DNA from: Diprion similis
Lineage: Eukaryota > Arthropoda > Insecta > Hymenoptera > Diprionidae
Assembly: GCF_021155765.1 (NCBI RefSeq)
Contig: NC_060110.1
Span: forward strand, 3,472,001-3,536,000
Length of the DNA stretch: 64,000 bases
Direction: 5' to 3'
Shown: positions 49,569 through 61,300 of the stretch, piece by piece
Layout of the letters: every line of letters starts with the position of its first letter
Numbering within the stretch: position 1 is the stretch's first letter
Notes under the pieces: generated by a model
Told to the model about the DNA's origin: nothing
Database searches by the model: none
Seen by the model: the letters and a program-made list of their open reading frames with translations, nothing else
Made by a program: the position numbers and the translations under genes

Positions 49569-52500
49569 ATGAGCGTAAGAATTTTTCACGCTCATTTTAC
49601 AGTAATTAATTCTCAAATAATTCTTGCGTCGAAATTGCAAAATCATTACCGTCCGCGGAAGCTTTCAATATAGAGAAACATTTTAGATTTAAAAAATGCA
49701 CTGTACATGGAAATTGAAAGACACCTTTTATCTTATGTTTCGGGCAGAGTTTCGGAAGGATTGTTGTGCGGCAAAAGCTAATGTTTGGACTCTGTTTCGG
49801 CAAAAAAAAGACACAGTGTATATACGGGGCATTCCATGTCAATTCGAATAGGGTTTGATCCTCTTGGATTTGGTCCGTGATTTTTTATATTGTTGTTTCA
49901 AATCTAGAAAGCGTGCCAAGATTTTTTCACAGTTTTCCTTACCCTCCTTAGCGTCCCCAGAGCTCCTTAAAGGATGATCTTTGACAATGACTGCGACATT
50001 TTTTTAAATTATTAAATAAATTACGTAAATTGTGTGACCAAAATTATAAATACATATGTCAACTAGAATTAAAATTTTTTTTCAGTCATTTCGATTTTTT
50101 TTTTTTAAGATTAAGGGTTTGATATATTTTTCCTAATAAAACAACAATCCGTAAATTTTTATTGGAATGAAAAAAAAAAAAAATTAAAATTTCAAATGCA
50201 TCTTTTTTTAGTTATTTTGATTTTTCAATTTCGAATTTTAATAAAAATTACCAAATTTCCGTATCAGGGAAAATATGACTGTTTTGCCTACCCATTTCAA
50301 TTTTGGTTGGAATCTTTCTGATTTTGGTCACAAAATTCATATAATTTTTTTCATAATCTTTAAGAATAACGCAATCATTATCAAAATATCATGATCTGAG
50401 CTCTGGAGACGTCAGAGGGCAGGAGAGGATCGAAAAAATCTGAAAAAAAACTGAAATGATTTTCAGAGTTGAAACAATAGTGAAAAAAATCGCAGATCAA
50501 ATCCAAAAAGGTGAGGATCAAACACTAGTCGAATTGACGTGGAATGCCCCATACATAATCCTCTAATTTTAAACAGTCTAATGTGTCAGCTGTGCTTAGT
50601 TTGTCTGACAGCTAAGTTTTCTCTCAATTGCAGTTGAATCTTGCTTCAGCAGTGGACCTGATGAGTTGGAATCAGCGAATACTTGGTATTCTGGGTACTT
50701 GGCCGGATAAGAATTCAAGAATCCTTCGCTTCTCGCTTTTCATAAGCTATCTCTTGATCCACATTACTCTCGAGTACACTTACCTCTATTATAACATTCG
50801 AAAGTTGGAAACCGTTGTAGTTAGTATGACAGAGATTATCCCCTTCACGGTAGTCCTGCTTAAGGCAATCGTGACGCGTAAGAATAACAGACTTCTGTGT
50901 AAAATCATCGACAATATGGAAGAAAATTTTTCTGTCCAAGATTACAGAAATCAGGAAGAGATCCAGATTTTTCTCAGGTACAACGCAATGGCAAAGAACT
51001 TCATTCGCGTTATCGTACCTCTTGTCTTTTCCTCATCCGTCGTGTACTTTGCAAAGCCTCTCTTTGTCCACTTTACGTCAAGTAAGAAAATGGGAAAATT
51101 TATTCTTCGAAATTCAAATCACACGATAACTTGAATATTATTATTATATTATTTTTTCAAGAATAACACAAACAGATAAAAAGATGCACAAATAAATTTG
51201 ATCATTTAATCAAATCAAACTGAATGCTGATTGCTTTGAACACACTTTCACTTTCGATTAAAAGGAGGAATTTGAGAAAAAGATTTTTACTGCAATAAAT
51301 TTCTTCTCTAACTGAGTAAATTACGCAAGTTTGGTTCCAATGGATCCCAAAGCTTTAAATAAAGTTCCGACGTCTCCTTTTCAAGTTCAAGAAAATGACA
51401 CGATTGCTTTCAACCTGCCTTACCGCGTTCATTTGTTCTACAACATCTCGAACGCAGCCGTCTACACACTGATCTACGCTCTTCAAGCTCCATTAGTCCT
51501 GATTGCAACATGTGGCTACACGGGGTCCGATTGCTTGTTGGTAACCTTGACGCTCCATGTTTGTGGCGAACTATCCGTTCTTGCCAATCGTGTGGAAAAC
51601 TTGAACTGCGATACCCAAGGATGTAAGGAAAATATAGGAGCTCTTGTCAGGAAGCACGTTCAATTAATTAGGTAGGTATATAAACTTGACTTGCTCAATC
51701 ATGCTTACAATAATAAAATTATCAATTACTGTGGAAGTTGAATAAACGGTGAAAACTCGCCTTGATTACACGATGCGAATTTTTTTATACTGATCACTTT
51801 TCAACAGGATGACAAGGTCCTTGGAAGAAGCTTTCAATACCGTTCTCCTAGGACAACTGTTTGGTGGCACCTTTCTGATTTGCTTTCTTGGATACAACGT
51901 ACTCGCGGTAAAAATTTCAAATGTCTCAACTTTCTCACCATCAATATCACTTGATAGGCTATCCACGATTAAGAACAAAGGAACAAACGGTACTGATTTA
52001 AAAATTTTCGATTCTTTTTGAAGAAAATTTCTCGGTCAAAAATCGACACTTTTCATTAATTTTATTACGAGATAGTTGTACGTTGAGGATTTGCCGAATT
52101 ATTATATTCGCAGTCTACGAAGATCTCTTTGAAAGTATAAGAATATGGAATACTTGAATTATAAACAAAACCTTAGATATCGATGCTTCGTTCGAAATCG
52201 TTTCAAAATCGTTAATCATATAAGAGATTAAACCGATTCTACTCTACGATATTTCAGAAAATAAAAGGTTGGTCTGTGGTGTTGATGATTTCTCGGAGAT
52301 GGTTAACTTGAAACCAAAAAATCGAACGATTTTAAATTCAGCATGTTAATGCCGTTGGAATGAATCATACAAGTCTTGATATTTGCAAAATCCACAAAAT
52401 GACGGCTATTTTTTGAAAAAGTTGAAAAAACCGCTTTTTCGGTTGCCCTTTTTGCAAAAAAAAACCACAGTTAAAATCAAAATTTCAAAAAACCTTTAAT

Positions 52501-55500
52501 TCATTCCAAGACCATCCACATGCTGAACCTGAAACCAATCGATTTTTTGGTTTCAGGTTAGCCATCTCCAAGAAATCATCAACACCGCAGACCTACCTTT
52601 TTTCAGACTGATTTTCAAGTACGATTTTCGTGTATAAAAAGTGTTTAAAATTAATAAAAAAAATTTTCGTATGTAATTCGAGAGTGTATTTATTAAGCCG
52701 AACAAAGCCATATCAATATTTACAGTTAAAACTTATTAAAAAAATTCTTGAAAAAACAGTCGGGTAGACCCCTTAAAGTAGATTAAAGTACTATGTACGA
52801 CCGAAATCAAAAGAATAATACAGGAACTGAAGAAAAAAAATTATAATTCCATACCGTGATAATCAGTGCTCGCTACGCAGGTTCTATTCATTTTCGTGCA
52901 GAATTACATATTTTCTCTCCATGATGAACGGTAATACACAACAGCCTGAGTCCCGATGTAAATTACAAAACACAATCTCCGATTTGCACAACACCAAGGA
53001 AACGATAAATAATTATACGTCAAGAGCTAATTATAGCAGTAGTAAAATGTTATACCTGTACCAGTATGACTGATAGAGAAAAACAATTCTAAGCCCCGGT
53101 ATAGATACTGTACGTTGACCTCTTTCCAGAACACAACCGAAGGCCAAGAGACGGACTTACTTAATTTTTCACTTTACGGCTTCTCGGTGGTCGTATTACT
53201 CTTCGTTTATTGTTACATCGGCGACTGTCTCACGAACGAGGTGAGTCGTGAGTACATAAAATACTGCGAGAATCGCAGTGCACTAATAATCTATTATTAA
53301 ACAATCTCCAAGATTTATCGTCGACACAAACATACGATACCATTATCTATGATTATTGACATACTCCGTTTATCGCCTTTTTGCTGTTCTCCAATATGGT
53401 TGAGTAAATTTGCAAAGTCATTTCTCAAATTAATCCACGTTATTTTTCAACCTGACTATCATTTTCAGAACGTTAAATTACGGAATGCATTTTTCAACTG
53501 CCGGTGGTACAACCTCACAACTAAAGAGTCGATGATGTTTGTTACATGCATCATCCAGTCCCAAAAGTCGCTCCACCTCACCGCTGGAAAGTTCTACGTC
53601 TTTTCCTTGGCAAGATTTTCCGACGTATGTGGAAATTTTTTCAAACTTTCGTATCTTAATAACACAATTTGATAGATTCACTTTTTATGAAACACTGAAA
53701 ATCTTTGCGAAATTTATATAACTTGGCTTTAAAACTATAATGCTTGAAAAACTTGACAAAAACCTGACCCTGGGCACCATAAAGATGCGTTCAAAGTGAG
53801 GTATATGTACGTACAGAGAAAAAGGAAGAGTATACCTTATAGGTATCTAAGATCTATCACAATTTTTCACAATTTCATACATACGTTTGTGTACTATTAT
53901 ATGTATATTATAAAGAGATTACGAACCGATTTTCATTACATTTTAACAAAAGTGACTGTAAAATCTTTAAAGTGTCATATAAGAAGACATAAACTACAGT
54001 TAACTAATCAGGTGTTTTGAGTGCGGGTTCACGTATCCAATACACGCGTATTTACAACAATCCATCCCATTTTCTCGTAGAACATCGGTTTTTTAAAAAC
54101 GCGAAATGATTTATAATCGAATCTTTTTGATGTTGGGAAATAAGTTCTGGTCAGCTAGAAACGATAAATATATCATATGGATGGATAATCGAATAATTTG
54201 CAAAATATAATCTCAAAATCCGTCTTGTAGTGAAATATATGGATCAAAAATTTATACCGTATTTATTCGGCCCTAAGCCGACCAGAGTGCACTTTCTGAC
54301 AAAAGCACGAACATTTTACGTAAAACTCGAAATTGAATCCAAGTTTTAGTACAAAATTATCTAGATTCTCGTCAAAACCCTTACATCGTCATGGGATATA
54401 AACTTGAGGAAATTATGTGAACAAGTTAATTTGGTTTTAATGATAGAAATGCATGATTCCAAAATCTACGTGCAAATATTACGAATATAGTTGCAAAGAG
54501 AGAGGCTATTTTTTTAATAAACAATAAAAAAATTTTGATGTTCTGGTAACGTAAGTCAGGACGAGTGTCAACAGGGTTTCAATAGAAACCGTTTATTCAT
54601 TGAATTGTTGACCGTCTTGCAAGACTATTCACTTCCTACATGCAGAACATGACATTCATTTTACAAGTCGAGTCTATTTACCTCAAATACTTTGTACGAA
54701 AAAAAAAATGTCAGTAAACTTATTCCATGAATTATTTTTATACAGAGTGAAATTTACTCTTCTGGGTATTTTTCCGCAATCGCCATCTTGCCAAGGAATA
54801 AAGCGATCTTAAACTCGAGATATCAAAGGAGAATATTCTTGCGAAACGAATAGGATAAATATTAAATATAGAATATGTTAAGTCAATATTGAACGCCACA
54901 CAACAGGCGTAAGAGTTGACGTATCACGTACATGTACGATTAACGTTATTTTGAGTCATCTCTTGCACCATTGCTCTGTCGACTACCGTATAATTAAGGA
55001 TATACCAGGATTAATAGTCTGAACAAAAAATGTTTCAACAAAAATTACAAAACAGAGGCTAAGAAGCTTCACAGCGCATAAAGTTCATTAAGGCGGATTT
55101 GATTTGAAAATGTAATTCTTCAACGTCGACGAAATTTGGAATATGTATAAGAATTTCAACGAAGGGGGTTCAATCTTTTTAAATGATTTTACACCAGCTA
55201 GATTATTGTTTAATCATTTTTAGTGTTGAAAACCATCTTGTTCTTGTGTTTCAATGAATTACAGCTCATTTCGCCTGGGTATGATTTCTATATAAATCAT
55301 GTAACATTAAATGCATTTCTCAACTTTAGAGTTAATTCAAAAAACCTTCCCGGAGTGAAATAAATGGACCAAAAATCAAAATACGGTAAATACGGTAAAA
55401 TCATCGACGGTTGTAATTGTAAATATGCATATGCTTTATGGAAAAACGTGTTAAATTTTCGGTTTTTAACTTTTTTCATCTCGAGAGTCAATAGTTAACT

Positions 55501-56143
55501 GAATGTCAGTCAATTAGACATTCACCGATATCTGCCAGGTTGTGAATTAATAGTCAATGGTATACAAATCAGCTGTAAATCGATTTATCGTTATCAAGAA
55601 ATAGTCAAGCGAAAGTTTTGCTTTATCGTTGTCTTGATTTTTACATTTTTGAGGACATTCGCTCACATATGGTTTGCACAGCAGCGTCTTTCAGCTTATT
55701 AAAAGTCATCAGCACATCTCAGGCTAAAAATCGGCGTTCTGCCGAATTTCCGACACCTCTAAGTTGAATTTTTCATCTACCGTCATTTTGCTACCTTTTA
55801 ATTTGTCAAATCATAGCCGACATTTCGACAGATTTGCAATACCTTGGTAGGCTTTAATATAATACTATTGTAATCAAAACAAGTCTCACTGCTATAGTTT
55901 GCGGTGCAGAAAAAGTAAATTATTCTAAATTTCAATAAATTTTACGTTACATCGCGAATCTATTTTTCATTAACCATCAAATCCAGTCCGTGAAAATTGA
56001 CTCTAGCAAACCAGCCGATTCTGGCGTCTAGATGACGCGACGCTTACGCCGTATCAGCGTGCATATTTCAAAACGGATGTACATATTTACAGGTAATAAG
56101 AAGTTCGGCGGCTTACCTGTCGGTGTTACGGAATCTCCTGTAG
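49569..56143 (+). CDS. OR-G: odorant receptor (7tm_6), complete
   Basis: Join of 49569-49574, 50634-51081, 51386-51671, 51808-51907, 53130-53240, 53469-53624 and 56093-56143, totalling 1158 nt or 385 aa, TAG stop. Exon 2 (448 nt, as in OR-B) has no ATG at its start. The 6-nt exon ATGAGC before GTAAGA, 46 nt below an initiator-like GCAGT, gives Met-Ser in phase; this assignment is moderate. Landmarks: VDLMSWNQRILGILGTWPDK, YTLIYALQAPLVLIATCGYT, LHVCGELSVLANRV, HVQLIR, LHLTAGKFYVFSL and AAYLSVLRNLL. It is the most diverged complete member and the last before the satellite. Introns 1 and 4 contain MITE-like elements. Ligand unknown. Confidence 0.92.
49822..50554. mobile_element. 725-bp MITE with ATAC duplication (OR-G intron 1)
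   Basis: The element 49826-50550 has ends GGGGCATTCCATGTCAATTC and GAATTGACGTGGAATGCCCC and is inverted-repetitive for at least 80 bp inward. ATAC flanks both ends (49822-49825, 50551-50554). No coding capacity. Confidence 0.8.
52263..52604. mobile_element. MITE-like inverted repeat (OR-G intron 4)
   Basis: The outer about 62 bp pair almost perfectly (GTGTTGATGATTTCT, GAGATGG, GAAACCAAAAAATCGA and complements), and homology continues inward with TTCAGCATG and TTGGAATGAAT. No ORF. Confidence 0.8.
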
Positions 56144-56756
56144 GATGACTCAGCCACCGATTGTAAGTACGTGAGTAAATATTGATGCGCTGTACGATGT
56201 TTGCAAAATTTGGTACAATGCACTCTGTGCATATACAGTACCGTGTGACCTTGTATGTCATGCACATAAGCTGATATTTAATTAAAGTCACAACTGATGA
56301 GCCTCAGACCTACAGAAGATTTGAAAATAGTTTGACTCTCCACCAGCAACGAGGACACAGTGATTAAATATCTAAAATAATTGTGTCATTTCTTCAACGA
56401 AACCTGGATAAATGTGTCATTCATTGTGGAAAAAATGCAACATCTACAGCAAAACGTAACAGTTAGATTATTTTTTCTCGAGAAAATAGAAAACACATAA
56501 TACCAATAACATAGGTCTACAATAAAATTATCTTTGAAAATAAAATAAAATATTATGTTATCGATATGAAGGTTTTAATGATATAGATATGAAGATTTTT
56601 TTTTATTATTGTTCAAAAATCAGAATTTATTGTGTTTTTTTTTGTATTTACACTACTTAATATATTCAAATAGTATCTGTACATACAAATCCCACCAAAG
56701 AGCACCTCTAGTGCAAAAACTTTTTGCCAAATGTATTAAAAATGTGTTCTCATCCT

Positions 56757-57110
56757 TTATGAAAAAAGATTCACAATAAAGGCATGATTGAAACTTAACC
56801 CTTGGCTTCCATTTTTTTTGGAATCTGTAGCTTCGTTGTCTAGTTGAGTAGCAAGTGTCTCCAATTGCGTGTCGAACTCTTCGTCTACGTCTAGAGTGTC
56901 CTGTTTGATTTCAATGTTAGTACAGGACTGGCCTCTACAACTTCCACAAACTTTCGAGCAGCGTAGTCCACTTTTTCGCAGCTGCAAGCTACTTTACAGT
57001 CCTTTTTACAATTATAGGAAATTGTTCAGGAGAGTTTCTGCAGAACAGCGTCCTTCAAAGTAGAATAATTTGTACTTTTCCAACCCCAGTCTAGCGGATT
57101 TTTTTCAATT
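56757..57110 (-). pseudogene. Degenerate Cys-rich C-terminal domain of a multicopy or mobile-element protein
   Basis: The minus strand reads WGWKSTNYSTLKDAVLQKLS, a stop, NCKKDCKVACSC, a one-base frameshift, then RKSGLRCSKVCGSCRGQSC and an acidic tail. This follows a pattern I know from many repetitive insect hypothetical proteins: WGW, then a CxCxxxC...CxC...CxxxCxxCxGxxC cluster resembling CXC/tesmin-type zinc-binding motifs. One stop and one frameshift show decay. The parent element class is not identifiable here. Confidence 0.5.
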
Positions 57111-57296
57111 CCATATCAATGCTGAATCTAATGGTAGGTTCTGAATGAATGGTGCCGTGTTGCGAATTCGGTCGGAGGCAAAGATGCGAGCTTGTAAGCA
57201 CTCTTGGATGTAGATTTTGTGAAGCATCGAAACCTGCACTCATTCAATGATGTAACTTTACTTATTCCGTACACTGTTTTAATAAAGGCGGCGTAC

Positions 57297-57584
57297 ATAT
57301 TTTATTGTGAGAGTAGTAATATTGAAACAAATCTGTGACTGCAAAGTTTTTTTTAGGCATTAATGTGACTATCTGAGAAAAAATTCACATTGTAATACCA
57401 GGCAGTCTAGACGGATGCACTTCCTCTGAACAAAATGAAGTCATACTTCAAGGGTTTGCAATTCGTTGGGATTGCATGGTATGATAGTGTGAATTTTTTC
57501 TCAGATAGAAGCACTAATGCCCACTGAAACCTCGCAGTGACAGATTTTTTTTTGCGGTTATTACTCTCACAATAAAATATATAC
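57297..57584. mobile_element. Fold-back element upstream of the satellite
   Basis: Left arm TTTTATTGTGAGAGTA, AATCTGTGACTGC and ATCTGAGAAAAAATTCACA have inverted partners up to 57584 (TACTCTCACAATAAAAT). Arms of about 100 bp, spacer about 70 bp. Confidence 0.75.
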
Positions 57585-58324
57585 TAAGAATGTATCGGAA
57601 ACACATGTATTTGGAATTGAGGAATCCATCCTGTTGAAGAGAGGGGATGAGGTTGAGGTAAGAATCTTAAGAAATGGAAGAATTATATCTGAATTATTTT
57701 GAACCGACTTCGGAGGTGGGATGGGCGGAATTCGAACATGACATTTTTGAGGACCACCCTGAATACAATACGAATGATCTCTCTACATCTGATTGCGCTA
57801 TATTTAACATTCAAACTTGAAAAGTAATTACTAGATAAATATCTGAAATAAATTGGAAGTATGGAATCACTCGGTTCTCGACGGAGGAAGAGGAAAACAG
57901 AAACCATACCACGTCTAATTACTCCCCTGCCGTTCTATCTTCGTCTTCTTCCTTACTCATTGGATAATGCCACAAGTCTGAAAGCCATGCGAACCTCAGA
58001 AGACCGCCGGATACGTAACGCGAAAAAACTTGCGCCTGCTTTCCGGATTTGAAAATTATTTGGATCTGATTTGAGTAACGTTTAGCAACCCTGCATCAGT
58101 AAAATTTTTGAAGGTAAAACGTTGGCATATGGTCTGAACATACAGCAAACAGCAGGTAGGCGCACACACGGCAAAGAAACGCTGCATTTTCATCGTACTG
58201 TTTGAGCAGACTGTCTAACTATTTCGAAAAATTTTTCGTGTATTCCGGTGATTGATATAGTAAACAAATGGAAAGCGATTCTCAGAGAGAATGTGTCGAT
58301 TGTCTGAAAATCAAGAGAAAAACG

Positions 58325-61300
58325 GCTAGCCCTTTGCTATTTGAATAAGGATTTTGACGATTTGGGAAAATGCTGCAGACTATTTTTGAATGCACTATTC
58401 CGGCGTAATTTTGCAGGAGAAATCGCATGTGCGCAGTATTATTAGGCTGCGGGCAACAGGTCGAAAGATACAGCCGAAAAATAGAAGACGCATTTTCTCC
58501 ATTTTTTTGCTGGTGGTTTTTGCGTTGCAATTTTTCTGCTGTTGGTCCGACGCTTTTTGAGCTGTGTTTTGTAAGTTTCTGAGCGTCTAATTGATCAAGA
58601 AAGGGTCGATCAAATCGATTCCACAGCGAAAAATTTTTGGGTCCAAAAATCAAAAAAAGTTAGGCTAACCCCTTTGGATTTTTGGCGGAAATTTCAACAA
58701 CTTTGAATATTGCTGCGATCAGATATTTCCGGGACTATTCCGACGTAATTTTGCAAGAGAAATCGAATAAGCGCAGGCCCAATACGCTGCGAGCAACGCC
58801 TGCAAAATTACAGCCAGAAAACTGAAGATTTTCGTCGTCATTCCTCTGCTGTTGGTCCTACGCTATTCTCCATGTCTTATTTGAGTTCCTAAGGGTCGAA
58901 TTAGTCTAGAAAGGGTCATACGAAAAGATTCCAAAACGTGAAAGTTTCAGCTCGGAAATTCACGAAAAAGTAAGGCTAACCCCTTTGGATTTTTCCCGAA
59001 AATTTCGACGACTTTGAAAAGTGCTGCAATTGATTCTGTAAGGCACTATTCCGACGTAATTTTGCGAGAGAAATCAATTAAGCGCAGGCCCAATACGCTG
59101 CGGAACTCGCCTGCAAAGTTGCAGCCAAAAAAGTGGAGATTTTCGTCGTCATTCCTCTGCTGTTGGTCCTACGCTATTCTCCATGTCTTATTTGAGTACC
59201 TGGGGGTCAAATTAGTCTAGAAAGGGTCATACGAAAAGATTCCAAGACGAGAAATTTTCAGCTCAGAGATTCACCAAAAGAGTAAGGCTAACCCCTTTGG
59301 ATTTTTCCCGAAAATTTCGACGACTTTAAAAAGGGCTGCAATTAATTCTGCAAGGCACTATTCCGACGTAATTTTGCGAGAGAAATCGATTAAGCGCAGG
59401 CCCAATACGCTGCGAGCAACGTCTGCAAAGTTACAGCCAAAAAACTGAAGATTTTCGTCGTCATTCCTCAGCTGTTGCTCCTACGCTATTTTCCATGTCT
59501 TATTTGAGTTCCTGGGGGTCGAATTAGTCTGGGATGGGTCATACGAAAAGATTCCAAGACGACAAATTTTCGGCTTAGATATCCACTAAAAAAGTAAGGC
59601 TAACCCGTTTGGATCTTCTGCGATAATTTCGACGACTTTGGAAAGTGCTGCAATTAATTCTGTGAGGCACTATTCCGACGTAATTTTGCGAGAGAATTCG
59701 ATTCAGCGCAGGCCCAATACGCTGCGGACAACGCCTGCAAAGTGACAGCCAAAAAACTGCAGATTTTTATCGTCATTTCTCTGCTGTTGGTCCGACGCTT
59801 TTTCTAACGTCTGATTTAAGTTCCTGAGGTTGCAATTAGCCGAAAAACGGTCATACAAATCAATTCGGAGACCAGAAATTTTCGGCTCCAAAAATCGCAA
59901 AAAAAGTAAGGTTAACCCCTTTGGATTTTTGTCGAAAATTTCAACGACTTTGAAAAGTGCTGCAATTAATTCTTTAGGGCACTATCCCGACGTAATTTTG
60001 CGAGAGAAATCGATGGAGCACAGTCCCCATACGCTGCGAGCAACGGATCAAAAGTTACGGCCAAAAAACTGCAGATTTTCATCGTCATTTCTCTGCTGTT
60101 GGTCCTACGCTCTTTTTGATGTCTTTTTTGAGTTCCTGAGGTTGCAATTAGCCGAAAAACGGTCATACAAATCAATTCGAAGTCCAGAAATTTTCGGCTC
60201 CAAAAATTGCAAAAAAAGTAAGGTTAACCCCTTTGGATTTTTGTCGAAAATTTCGACGACTTTGAAAAGTGATGCAATTAATTCTTCAGGGCACTATTCC
60301 GACGTAATTTTGCGAGAGAAATCGATTGAGCGCAGTCCCAATACGCTGCGAGTAACGGATCAAAAGTTACAGCCAAAAAACTGCAGATTTTCATCGTCAT
60401 TTCTCTGCTGTTGGTCCTACGCTCTTTTTAATGTCTTTTTTGAGTTCCTGAGGTTCCAATTAGCCGAAGAACGGTCATACAAATCAATTCGGAGACCAGA
60501 AATTTTGGGCTCCAAAAATCGCAAAAAAAGTAAGGTTAACCCCTTTGGATTTTTTGCGAAAATTTCGACGACTTCGGAAAGTGCTGCAATTAATTCTTTA
60601 GGGCACTATTCCGACGTAATTTTGCGAGAGAAATCAATTGAGCGCAGTCCCAATACGCTGCGAGCAACGGATCAAAAGTTACAGCCAAAAAACTGCAGAT
60701 TTTCATCGTAATTTCTCTGCTGTTGGTCCTACGCTCTTTTTAATGTCTTTTTTGAGTTCCTGAGGTTTCAATTAGCCGAAAAACGGTTATACAAATCAAT
60801 TCGGAGACCAGAAATTTTTGGCTCCAAAAATCGCAAAAAAAGTAAGGTTAACCCCTTTGGATTTTTGGCGAAAATTTCGACGACTTTGAAAAGTGCTGCA
60901 GTTAATTCTTTAGGGCACTATTCCGACGTATTTTTGCGAGAGAAATCGATTGAGCGCAGTCCCAATACGCTGCGAGTAACGGATCAAAAGTTACCGCCAA
61001 AAAACTGCAGATTTTCATCGTCATTTCTTTGCTGTTGGTCCTACGCTCTTTTTAATGTCTTTTTTGAGTTCCTGAGGTTCCAATTAGCCAAAAAACGGTC
61101 ATACAAATCAATTCGGAGACCAGAAATTTTCAGCTCCAAAAATCGCAAAAAAAGTAAGGTTAACCCCTTTGGATTTTTGTCGAAAATTTCGACGACTTTG
61201 AAAAGTGCTGCAATTAATTCTTTAGGGCACTATTCCGACGTAATTTTGCGAGAGAAATCGATTGAGCGCAGTCCCAATACGCTGCGAGTAACGGATCAAA

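Larger units (their letters stand above)
56144..58324. other. Region between OR-G and the satellite
   Basis: Contains the OR-G 3' flank, a degenerate minus-strand Cys-rich fragment (56757-57110) and a fold-back element (57297-57584). From 57585 to 58324 I see no gene; a 63-codon ORF at 57861 shows no domain. Confidence 0.5.
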
